36,800 nucleotides of DNA from positions 1-36,800 of the forward strand of contig DVHB01000082.1 of the NCBI GenBank assembly GCA_018712405.1. Direction: 5' to 3'. A program made the translations under genes and the position numbers. Within the stretch, counting starts at the first letter, position 1; each line of letters begins with the position of its first letter. This document shows positions 25,037-31,529 of the stretch, one piece after another. Under the pieces are notes generated by a model. That model searched no databases. It saw only the letters and a program-made list of their open reading frames with translations, and was not told the DNA's origin. This DNA is from Candidatus Coproplasma stercoripullorum. GTDB lineage: Bacteria; Bacillota; Clostridia; Christensenellales; Borkfalkiaceae.

Positions 25037-25065
25037 AGTATACCACAACGCGCATTTTTTTTCAA
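25037..25065 (-). promoter_or_regulatory. Promoter of the P-type ATPase
   Basis: On the minus strand TTGAAA (25065-25060), a 17-bp spacer and TATACT (25042-25037) form a good vegetative promoter, about 60 bp before the ATG at 24978. This spacing supports the downstream start. Confidence 0.7.
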
Positions 25066-25093
25066 CATAATAGCGCGTATTCGCCTATTTTAA

Positions 25094-25122
25094 TTGCATT
25101 TGCCACTTTTTTGGTTTATAAT
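25094..25122 (+). promoter_or_regulatory. serS promoter
   Basis: TTGCAT (25094-25099), a 17-bp spacer and TATAAT (25117-25122) precede serS by about 34 bp. No T-box leader fits in this short 5' region, unlike many Firmicute serS genes. Confidence 0.65.
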
Positions 25123-25155
25123 TTAATCATATTTTTCAGGAGAAATTTTTTTCGT

Positions 25156-26448
25156 ATGATAGATATCAATCTCATAAGGGAAAATCCCGACCTCGTAAGG
25201 GAGAATATAAAAAAGAAGTTTCAAGACAAAAAACTTCCTCTTGTTGACGAAGTACTTGCACTCGACGCCGAAAAACGCGCCCTTCAGCGGGAGGGCGACG
25301 AGAGGCGTGCAAAGCGCAATTCGCTCTCCAAATCTATCGGCGCTCTCATGAAGGACGGCAAAAAGGAGGAGGCCGAAAGGGTAAAGGAAGAGGTCAAGGA
25401 GAATAATGACCGCGTGTCCGCCATAGAGGCCCGCCAGAGCGAGATAGAGGCGCAGCTCAAAAAGGACATGATGGCCATTCCCAACATCATCGCAGACGAT
25501 GTGCCAATAGGCAAAGACGACAGCGAGAATGTGCAGTGGAACACCTATCTCGAGGCAAAGGAAAAGCCCTTTGAAGTTCCCTATCACGTCGATATTTTGG
25601 AGCGCCTCGGCGGCATCGATCTCGACAGCGCCCGCCGCACCTCGGGCAACGGCTTCTACTATCTTATTGGCGACGTAGCCCGCCTTCACTCCGCAGTGCT
25701 CACCTATGCGCGCGACTTCATGATAGATAAGGGCTTCACCTATGTAATTCCCCCGTTCATGATCAGAAGCGACGTCGTTTCGGGCGTAATGAGCTTTGAA
25801 GAGATGGACGGCATGATGTATAAGATAGAGGGCGAGGACCTGTACCTTATAGGCACTTCCGAGCACTCCATGATAGGCCGCTTCATGAACACCGTTATAG
25901 ACGAGAGCAAGCTTCCTTTAACGCTCACGTCCTATTCCCCCTGCTTCAGGAAGGAAAAGGGCGCGCACGGCATAGAAGAGCGCGGCATATACCGCATACA
26001 CCAGTTTGAAAAGCAGGAGATGATTGTCGTCTGCAAGCCGGAAGAGAGCGACTATTGGTATGAAAAGCTGTGGTCGTACACCGTTGAGCTGTTCGTATCC
26101 ATGCAGATACCCGTGCGCACGCTTGTGTGCTGCTCGGGCGACCTTGCCGATTTGAAGTACAGGAGTCTCGACGTGGAGGCGTGGAGCCCCCGACAGAAGA
26201 AGTACTTCGAGGTAGGCAGCTGCTCAAACCTCACCGATGCGCAGGCGCGCAGGCTGTGTATAAAGTTCAAGAGCTCCAAAACCGGTAAAAACGAGTTCGC
26301 CCACACCCTCAACAACACGGTGGTGGCTCCCCCCAGAATGCTCATCGCCTTCCTTGAAAATCATCTTCAGGAGGACGGCAGCGTATTCATTCCCGAAGTG
26401 TTGCGCAAATACATGGGCGGCAAAGAGTATATCAAGCCTATAAAGTAA
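25156..26448 (+). CDS. serS: Serine--tRNA ligase
   Basis: A 430-residue class II aminoacyl-tRNA synthetase charging tRNA-Ser and tRNA-Sec. The N-terminal antiparallel coiled coil (about 28-105) that grips the tRNA long arm starts after MIDINLIRENPDLVRENI. Motif 2 is SPCFRKEKGAHGIEERGIYR with HQFEKQEM, and motif 3 is MLIAFLENHLQEDGSVFIPE. Just before motif 3 the sequence reads LNNTVVAPPRM rather than the usual LNGSGLAVGRT, so this is a divergent SerRS subtype as in some Clostridia with two copies. The start is the ATG at 25156 with AGGAG upstream; the track adds 48 untranslated codons. A hairpin-closed repeat follows its stop. Confidence 0.95.
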   Translation: MIDINLIRENPDLVRENIKKKFQDKKLPLVDEVLALDAEKRALQREGDERRAKRNSLSKSIGALMKDGKKEEAERVKEEVKENNDRVSAIEARQSEIEAQLKKDMMAIPNIIADDVPIGKDDSENVQWNTYLEAKEKPFEVPYHVDILERLGGIDLDSARRTSGNGFYYLIGDVARLHSAVLTYARDFMIDKGFTYVIPPFMIRSDVVSGVMSFEEMDGMMYKIEGEDLYLIGTSEHSMIGRFMNTVIDESKLPLTLTSYSPCFRKEKGAHGIEERGIYRIHQFEKQEMIVVCKPEESDYWYEKLWSYTVELFVSMQIPVRTLVCCSGDLADLKYRSLDVEAWSPRQKKYFEVGSCSNLTDAQARRLCIKFKSSKTGKNEFAHTLNNTVVAPPRMLIAFLENHLQEDGSVFIPEVLRKYMGGKEYIKPIK

Positions 26449-26458
26449 TTATTTACTG

Positions 26459-26581
26459 ATAAAGTAATTATTTGCGTCGCAATACTGTGTCGCGCTTACG
26501 GGTGTTTTCGGTCACTTACGTCTGTGTAAGCTCCCTCAAACCTTCCGCGCGCTCCTTGTCTTGCTCGCAACTAATTACTTT
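26459..26581. repeat. Hairpin-closed intergenic repeat, copy B
   Basis: The core at 26488-26567 (TGTCGCGCTTACGG to TTGCTCG) aligns nearly gap-free with copy A at 8447-8527. The arms are AAAGTAATT-AT-TTGCG (26461-26476) against CGCAA-CT-AATTACTTT (26566-26581). The left arm repeats the serS tail: ATAAAGTAATTATTT occurs at 26440-26454, spanning the stop codon, and again at 26459-26473. The arms are thus derived from local sequence while the core is conserved. No coding potential is apparent. Confidence 0.65.
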
Positions 26582-26605
26582 AGTCCCGCGTAAACCACTA
26601 AACTT

Positions 26606-27070
26606 ATGACTGTTCGTAAAGCAGAAAACAGGGATATCCCCGCAATAATTAACCTCTTAAAGCAGGTGAATGAGGTGCACGCCAAGGCGCGGCCCGACCT
26701 TTTCAAGCTCGCCACAAAGTATTCGGCGGAAGAGGTGAAGGGCCTTATCTCGGGCGAAAGCACCCCCATATTCGTCGCCGACGAGGGCGGCAAAGTGCTG
26801 GGCTACGCCATGTGCAAGCTCATAGTGCACAGCGGCGAGAGCATCATGCAGGACATGAAGTCGCTGTATATCGACGACATATGCGTGGACGAAGGCGCCC
26901 GCGGCAGGCACGTCGGCACGGAGATTTATAGCCATGTGCTTGCCTTTGCCAAAGATATCGGCTGTTACAACATCACTTTAAACGTGTGGGCTTGTAACCC
27001 CGAGGCCGAAGCTTTTTACAAAAAGCTCGGCCTCGTCCCGCAAAAGACGACCATGGAAAAAATAATCTGA
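26606..27070 (+). CDS. GNAT-family N-acetyltransferase
   Basis: A 154-residue acetyl-CoA-dependent acyltransferase. Its N-terminal strand-helix VRKAENRDIPAIINLLKQV is typical. Motif A, LYIDDICVDEGARGRHVGTEIYSHV, contains the pyrophosphate-binding (R/Q)xxGx(G/A) as RGRHVGT, and motif B follows as NITLNVWACNPEAEAFYKKLGL. Substrates of such enzymes range from amino-acid amines to antibiotics, and the sequence does not decide between them. No Shine-Dalgarno is visible before the ATG. It stands alone between serS and a nitrilase-family gene and ends in a hairpin. Confidence 0.9.
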   Translation: MTVRKAENRDIPAIINLLKQVNEVHAKARPDLFKLATKYSAEEVKGLISGESTPIFVADEGGKVLGYAMCKLIVHSGESIMQDMKSLYIDDICVDEGARGRHVGTEIYSHVLAFAKDIGCYNITLNVWACNPEAEAFYKKLGLVPQKTTMEKII

Positions 27071-27079
27071 AATCAGCAG

Positions 27080-27098
27080 GGCGGCAAATCTTGCCGCC
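27080..27098 (+). terminator. Terminator after the GNAT gene
   Basis: GGCGGCAA-ATC-TTGCCGCC is a perfect 8-bp stem with a 3-nt loop, followed by TTAAATTTTATT. A moderate intrinsic terminator. Confidence 0.65.
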
Positions 27099-27127
27099 TT
27101 AAATTTTATTCATAAGGCGGAAAAATA

Positions 27128-27988
27128 ATGAGCGTTTTAAAAATAGCCCTCCTGCAGATATCGCCGTGCGGCGATGAGCGACAAAATGCAATAAAGGGCG
27201 AAAAATATTGCAGAATTGCCAAAGAAAAGGGTGCGAACATCGCACTGTTTCCTGAAATGTTCAGCTGCGGCTACAATATAGCAAGCATACCGCGCAAAGA
27301 GTGGAATACTGTCAGTGAGGACGGGCAGTTTCTGTACACTTTCTCGAACTTAGCGCGCGAACTGAAAATGGCGATAGGCGTGACCTGCCTCGCGGCGGGT
27401 ATGAACGGACCGCAGAACGCGCTATTTTTATATGATATGCACGGCGGCCTCGCCCTTAAGTATTCTAAGGTGCACACCTGCGATTTCGATGTCGAAAGAT
27501 ACCTTGCCCGCGGAGAAGATTTTTCCGTATGCACCCTGAATACCTCGGCAGGGGAAATAAAGGTCGGCGCGATGATATGTTACGACAGGGAATTTCCCGA
27601 AAGCGCCAGGATCCTGATGTTGCGCGGTGCCGAGCTCATACTCGTGCCCAACGCCTGCCCCATGGAGATAAACAGGCTGTCGCAGTTGCGCTCCCGCGCG
27701 TTTGAAAATATGACGGCGATAGCCACCTGCAGCTACCCCTCAGGCGTGCAGGACTGCAACGGCCATTCCACATTGTTCAGCGGCATGGCGTGGGCAGAGG
27801 GCGACATGTGCCTTCTGGAGGCAGGAGAGGAAGAGGGTTTATATCTTGCCGAACTCAATCTAAAGGAGTTTCTCGCTTACCGTGAAGAGGAAACCATGGG
27901 CAACGCCTACCGCCGACCCTCGCTCTACGGCGAATTGTGCAGTGAAGCGGTAAAGCCGCCCTTTGTCCGCAAAGATGCTCGCAGATGA
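27128..27988 (+). CDS. Carbon-nitrogen hydrolase (nitrilase superfamily)
   Basis: A 286-residue cytosolic amidase-type enzyme. The Glu-Lys-Cys triad is visible: E43 in LFPEMFSCGY, K114 in YSKVHTCDF and C151 in MICYDREFPES. The following RILMLRGAELILVPNACP is the conserved strand after the nucleophile. Members hydrolyse non-peptide amides such as N-carbamoylputrescine, omega-amides or beta-ureidopropionate. The residues that separate these subfamilies cannot be read with certainty, so no substrate is assigned. AAGGCGG precedes the ATG. No polyamine or pyrimidine genes lie adjacent to guide the choice. A hairpin follows the stop. Confidence 0.9.
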   Translation: MSVLKIALLQISPCGDERQNAIKGEKYCRIAKEKGANIALFPEMFSCGYNIASIPRKEWNTVSEDGQFLYTFSNLARELKMAIGVTCLAAGMNGPQNALFLYDMHGGLALKYSKVHTCDFDVERYLARGEDFSVCTLNTSAGEIKVGAMICYDREFPESARILMLRGAELILVPNACPMEINRLSQLRSRAFENMTAIATCSYPSGVQDCNGHSTLFSGMAWAEGDMCLLEAGEEEGLYLAELNLKEFLAYREEETMGNAYRRPSLYGELCSEAVKPPFVRKDARR

Positions 27989-28003
27989 CGCGTTAAAATA
28001 AAT

Positions 28004-28032
28004 GCGGGCGGCTTTTGTCGTCACCCGCGTTT
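28004..28032 (+). terminator. Terminator after the nitrilase-family gene
   Basis: GCGGG (28004-28008) pairs with CCCGC (28024-28028) around a 15-nt loop and runs into GTTTTATTG. Short stem; moderate support. Confidence 0.5.
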
Positions 28033-28037
28033 TATTG

Positions 28038-28066
28038 TTGATATTTTGTCGGCTATATGCTATAAT
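28038..28066 (+). promoter_or_regulatory. Promoter of the exonuclease-rsmF operon
   Basis: TTGATA (28038-28043), a 17-bp spacer and TATAAT (28061-28066) with an extended TGC give a strong vegetative promoter, 28 bp before the ATG at 28094. It argues against the track's upstream start at 28046. Confidence 0.75.
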
Positions 28067-28093
28067 TTTTGCGTTATATCACGGCGGAACACT

Positions 28094-29050
28094 ATGGATC
28101 TTGTATTTTTTGACATCGAGTGCGCGAGCGTCTATAAGACCTCGGCAAAGATATGCGCCTTTGGCTATGTCGTCTGCGACGAAAATTTTAATATAATCAA
28201 AAAGGAAGATATCCTAATAAATCCCAAGGGTGCATTTCACCTCACCGACTCAAAGGGAGAACACGGCCTCGTGCTACCCTATAAATACGCCGACTTCAAA
28301 AAATATCCCGACTTCCGTGCCGTGTACCCAAAAATCAGATCACTTTTAGAGGATAAAGGTAACATTGTGGCGGGGCACGCCACTTACAACGATGTAAACT
28401 ACCTTAATTTAGAGACGCGCCGCTTCTCGCTTCCTTCTTTCAAATTCGAGTTTTCCGATACGCAGCTTTTATACATGACCATGACGGGCGGCTATTCCCG
28501 CCAGTACGGGCTGGAATACATCACCAAAGATTTAAACGTGGAGTTCACTCCGCACCGCGCCGCCGACGATGCCTACGCCACCATGCGCATAGCCGAGGCG
28601 ATGTGCCGCTCGCACGGGTGCGGCTTTCCGGCGCTGGAAAAGCTCTTCAATTTAACGCGCGGCAAAATTGAAAATTACAGTATAGCCAAGCCCACAACTT
28701 CGGGCTTTTCGGAATTTGCGCAAAAACAGCGCGAGGCCAAGGAAGAGCGCTCGCGTGCGCGCAGAGATTTCTATATCTACCTTTCGCGCAAAAAGCGCCG
28801 CCACGAGGGGCGTTTAAAGGGCGTGGTATTCAACTTCGCCCGCTGCATCGAGGACGACCTCTCTCTTTCTGAGCCTCTCCTCGATAAGATCTATGCCGCA
28901 GGCGGCACATACACGCAAAAGCTCAACCACTGCAACATATATGTCGCTCCCGAGGGCGACAGTTCCACACGCACCCGCTCAGCGGTTCTCCGCGAGGAAC
29001 TCAGGATAATAACGCTCGATGAGCTCGGGGAGATGCTCAATGAACAATGA
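28094..29050 (+). CDS. DEDDh 3'-5' exonuclease with C-terminal BRCT-like domain
   Basis: A 318-residue DnaQ-fold exonuclease. Catalytic acids are D7 and E9 in FFDIECAS, D100 in GHATYNDVNYL, and H154 with D159 in HRAADD, so it is the DEDDh subtype. A basic linker (about 215-245, rich in Arg/Lys) leads to a C-terminal region with GVVFNFARCIEDD, DKIYAAGGTYTQKLNHCNIYV and ITLDELGEML, which follows a BRCT pattern. Proteins of this type degrade single-stranded DNA ends or act as proofreading partners; the role here is unknown. The start is set at the ATG at 28094, 28 bp after the promoter. The stop overlaps the rsmF start by 11 bp. Confidence 0.85.
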   Translation: MDLVFFDIECASVYKTSAKICAFGYVVCDENFNIIKKEDILINPKGAFHLTDSKGEHGLVLPYKYADFKKYPDFRAVYPKIRSLLEDKGNIVAGHATYNDVNYLNLETRRFSLPSFKFEFSDTQLLYMTMTGGYSRQYGLEYITKDLNVEFTPHRAADDAYATMRIAEAMCRSHGCGFPALEKLFNLTRGKIENYSIAKPTTSGFSEFAQKQREAKEERSRARRDFYIYLSRKKRRHEGRLKGVVFNFARCIEDDLSLSEPLLDKIYAAGGTYTQKLNHCNIYVAPEGDSSTRTRSAVLREELRIITLDELGEMLNEQ

Positions 29051-30359
29051 CAAAAAGTTAAGTCCGCCCGCAGGCGGACTTTGCTTTAAGGGGCTTCCGC
29101 AGGAGTTTTTGCTGCGCATGAAGAATGATATCGGCGGGGAGTTCGGCGATTTTCTGGCATCGTATGATATGCCCGCCGCCCGCGGGGTGCGCGCAAACAC
29201 GCTCAAGGTTTCGGCGGAGGAGCTTAAGGCGCTTGCGCCCTTCCAGCTCGAGCCCGTGCCGTGGTGCGACTGCGGCTTCTATATCGGTGAGGAGAGGCCG
29301 GGAAAGTATATCGAACACGCCGCAGGACTGTACTATGTGCAGGAGCCCTCTGCAATGTGCGCCGCGCCCCTTCTTAAAGATATCCGCGGCAAAAACGTGC
29401 TCGACCTGTGTTCGGCCCCGGGCGGCAAGGGCACCCAGCTCGCCGCGCAGATGTGCGGTGAGGGCGTGCTGTTTTTAAACGAAATTGTATTTTCGCGCGC
29501 AAAAATTCTTTCGCAGAATGTCGAGCGCATGGGCGTAAAAAATTCGATCGTGACGGTGGCCTCTCCGCAAAAGCTGGCAGCGGCTTACCATGCCTGTTTT
29601 GATGCCGTCTTAGTCGATGCGCCCTGCTCGGGCGAGGGCATGTTCAAAAAGGAGGAGGCGGCTATCTCCGAGTGGAGCGCGGAGAATGTTACAATGTGCG
29701 CTTTGCGCCAAGCCGAAATTCTTGAGAGTGCAGATGTGCTGTTGAAGGCGGGAGGTTCGCTCGTGTATTCCACCTGCACGTTTTCAAAGGACGAGGACGA
29801 GAGGCAGATAGAACGTTTTTTGGCCGCGCATAAAAACTATACGCTCGTCCGCACTGAAAAGCTGTGGCCGCACAAGGTGCGCGGCGAGGGGCACTTTGCG
29901 GCGCTTTTAAAAAAAGGCGAGGGGGAGGAGAACAAATTTTCCCCCGTCCCGCCCGCAAAGTTAAATGAGCGCGAAAAGCTCTACCGCTCGTTCGAGCGCG
30001 AATTTTTGAATGTACGTTTTGAAAATTTATATGCCGTGGGAGATTCGCTCTATTCTCTGCCCTTCGGCGCGCCAGCGGTCAAAGTGCAGACTTTGCGCGC
30101 CGGCGTAAAGCTGGGCGATTTTATTTCGGGTAGATTCGTGCCCGACCACGCGCTTGCCATGAGTTTAAAGCGCGGTGAGGCCGACTTTGTTGACCTGGAC
30201 GAAGATACCGCCCGCGCATATCTTTCGGGCCTGACCTTTTCATGTGATGGCAGCGGCTGGCGTGCGGCGGCATATAAAGGCTATCCGCTCGGCTGGGTAA
30301 AGGTCTCCGGCGGCGTCGCCAAAAACCACCTGCCAAAGGGCTTAAGGATAAATAAGTAA
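29040..30359 (+). CDS. rsmF: RsmF/NOL1-NOP2-sun family RNA m5C methyltransferase
   Basis: A 439-residue S-adenosylmethionine-dependent enzyme that makes 5-methylcytosine in 16S rRNA. The N-terminal LPQEFLLRMKNDIGGEF and RANTLKVS match the family. The SAM motif is VLDLCSAPGGKGTQLAAQM, motif IV is DAPCSGEGMFKKEE and motif VI is VYSTCTFSKDEDE, giving both catalytic cysteines. A C-terminal PUA-like domain (about 335-439) ends GYPLGWVKVSGGVAKNHLPKGLR. The ATG at 29040 has GGGGAG seven bases upstream and is preferred over the track start at 29019. A terminator-like hairpin lies within codons 7-16. It is coupled to the exonuclease and ends in an 11-bp-stem terminator. Confidence 0.93.
   Translation: MNNDKKLSPPAGGLCFKGLPQEFLLRMKNDIGGEFGDFLASYDMPAARGVRANTLKVSAEELKALAPFQLEPVPWCDCGFYIGEERPGKYIEHAAGLYYVQEPSAMCAAPLLKDIRGKNVLDLCSAPGGKGTQLAAQMCGEGVLFLNEIVFSRAKILSQNVERMGVKNSIVTVASPQKLAAAYHACFDAVLVDAPCSGEGMFKKEEAAISEWSAENVTMCALRQAEILESADVLLKAGGSLVYSTCTFSKDEDERQIERFLAAHKNYTLVRTEKLWPHKVRGEGHFAALLKKGEGEENKFSPVPPAKLNEREKLYRSFEREFLNVRFENLYAVGDSLYSLPFGAPAVKVQTLRAGVKLGDFISGRFVPDHALAMSLKRGEADFVDLDEDTARAYLSGLTFSCDGSGWRAAAYKGYPLGWVKVSGGVAKNHLPKGLRINK
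29060..29087 (+). promoter_or_regulatory. Terminator-like hairpin inside the start of rsmF
   Basis: AAGTCCGCC-CGCA-GGCGGACTT followed by TGCTTT lies within the first codons of rsmF. The 9-bp GC stem and T-rich tail look like an attenuator or a brake on translation. It could also be fortuitous, given the Pro/Gly codons. Confidence 0.45.
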
Positions 30360-30414
30360 ATGGAATAATGGAAAATAAGTAAAGAAAATAAGGATAAATA
30401 AGTAATGTGTATAC

Positions 30415-30450
30415 GGCGGGGCGCCAGATTGGGCGCCCCGCCTTTATGTT
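30415..30450 (+). terminator. Terminator after rsmF
   Basis: GGCGGGGCGCC-AGATTG-GGCGCCCCGCC is a perfect 11-bp stem followed by TTTATGTTTT. A strong intrinsic terminator. Confidence 0.88.
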
Positions 30451-30470
30451 TTACCGTAATTGATCGCTTA

Positions 30471-30520
30471 GGCGGCGCGAGCAAACTGCCCGCGCCGCCT
30501 GCAATTTAAGCGCTTATTTT
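30471..30520 (+). terminator. Second hairpin downstream of rsmF
   Basis: GGCGGCGCG (30471-30479) pairs with CGCGCCGCC (30491-30499); a T-run begins only about 16 bases later (TTATTTTTTTA). It is a back-up terminator or part of the neighbouring repeat. Confidence 0.5.
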
Positions 30521-30526
30521 TTTATT

Positions 30527-30570
30527 GTCATTCCATGCGAGCGAGGTGACACGCATTTTGTAACGCAGTA
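30527..30570. repeat. Fragment of a GTCATTCC-type intergenic repeat
   Basis: GTCATTCCATGCGAGCGAGG resembles the left end of the 93-218 element (GTCATCCTGAGCGAAG) with substitutions. No matching right end is present, so it looks like a truncated or solo copy. The assignment is tentative. Confidence 0.35.
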
Positions 30571-30584
30571 ATTTTTGTTCGGTA

Positions 30585-30613
30585 TTGACGAATCTTTGCT
30601 CTGGATATATAAT
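30585..30613 (+). promoter_or_regulatory. Promoter of the InlB-repeat lipoprotein
   Basis: TTGACG (30585-30590), a 17-bp spacer and TATAAT (30608-30613) lie 27 bp before the ATG at 30641. This and a GGGAGG ribosome site fix the start downstream of the track's 30575. Confidence 0.75.
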
Positions 30614-30640
30614 AAAGGTGCAAAGATGGGAGGAAAATAT

Positions 30641-31396
30641 ATGAAACGTAGATTATGTAAGATATTAGTGGCTACTATTCTGATGGCAACGACGCTTATG
30701 TTGAGTGCATGTTCGGGATGTGTCCGCAATGAAGAGTGGGGGTACTTTACAGTAAAGTTTTATGATGACAGAGAAACTGCATACATAACCGGTCTGACTG
30801 AACTTGGCAAACAACAGCGCTTTTTGGTGATACCTGAAGAGGTAGACGGAGTAAAGGTATCTACAATAGGTGAACGGCCCCTTTTGCAAATGTGGAGCAG
30901 TATAGGATCGGCAGATATTTGTAGTGAAAAGCTAGAAAAAGTATACTTTCCTACATCTGTTTATATAGTAGCAGGTTCATTTAGAAATAGTCAGAACTTT
31001 ACTAAAGCGTTGATTATAACGAATGAGGATGTTAATGGACTTGATGAATCATGGATAACAAGATATTATTCAAGTAAAGAGTATTTGAGTTTTTCTTCTC
31101 ACTCGCAAGAATACAATGGCAGAGCAAATGTGTCATACTTTTACAATTATGACATAGAGGAAAATTATGGTTATTATTGGATAGATGATTGGGACTATGG
31201 CGGTAAAATCGAATTTATCCCGCCCGAGCCAGAACGGAAAGGTTATACATTTGGAGGGTGGTATAAGGAGTCGGAATGTATAAACGAGTGGGATTTTGAA
31301 ACGGATGTTCTGCCGGAAGAGCGCACTGAAATAAATGAAGAAGGTGAAGAGGAGGTGGTTTACCAAGAGACAAAGCTATATGCAAAGTGGGTTTAA
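30641..31396 (+). CDS. Lipoprotein with C-terminal InlB B-repeat
   Basis: A 251-residue exported protein. KRR, a hydrophobic stretch and the lipobox LSAC (C24) form a lipoprotein signal. The middle part, VIPEEVDGVKVSTIG and LEKVYFPTSVYIVAGSF, resembles the folding units of BspA-like leucine-rich repeats. The C-terminus, RKGYTFGGWYKESECINEW and TKLYAKWV, is one Listeria-Bacteroides (InlB B-type, Flg_new) repeat. Such proteins decorate the surface and bind host or neighbour-cell ligands; no ligand is evident here. GGGAGG lies seven bases before the ATG. Codon use is markedly AT-richer than in the housekeeping genes, as in the lipoprotein at 10613. Confidence 0.8.
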   Translation: MKRRLCKILVATILMATTLMLSACSGCVRNEEWGYFTVKFYDDRETAYITGLTELGKQQRFLVIPEEVDGVKVSTIGERPLLQMWSSIGSADICSEKLEKVYFPTSVYIVAGSFRNSQNFTKALIITNEDVNGLDESWITRYYSSKEYLSFSSHSQEYNGRANVSYFYNYDIEENYGYYWIDDWDYGGKIEFIPPEPERKGYTFGGWYKESECINEWDFETDVLPEERTEINEEGEEEVVYQETKLYAKWV

Positions 31397-31478
31397 TCTT
31401 TACGGTTAACTATTGGCGGGCATATTTAAAATTAATATACCCTGCGGCTTTTTCTATAAAATTGTAAAATATAAAAAC

Positions 31479-31516
31479 AGGCTCCCCTGCCGTTTGGCAG
31501 GGGAGCCTTTCACCTT
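31479..31516. terminator. Bidirectional terminator between convergent genes
   Basis: AGGCTCCCCTGCC-GTTT-GGCAGGGGAGCCT is a perfect 13-bp stem with a T-rich tail on the plus side (TTTCACCTTTT) and AAAAAC on the left that gives GTTTTT on the minus strand. It serves both the lipoprotein and the giant surface-protein gene. Confidence 0.85.
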
Positions 31517-31529
31517 TTAAAAGGTATCT

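Noticed and set aside
25123-25155. T-box riboswitch upstream of serS
   Set aside because: The promoter lies only 34 bp from the start codon, leaving no room for a T-box leader.
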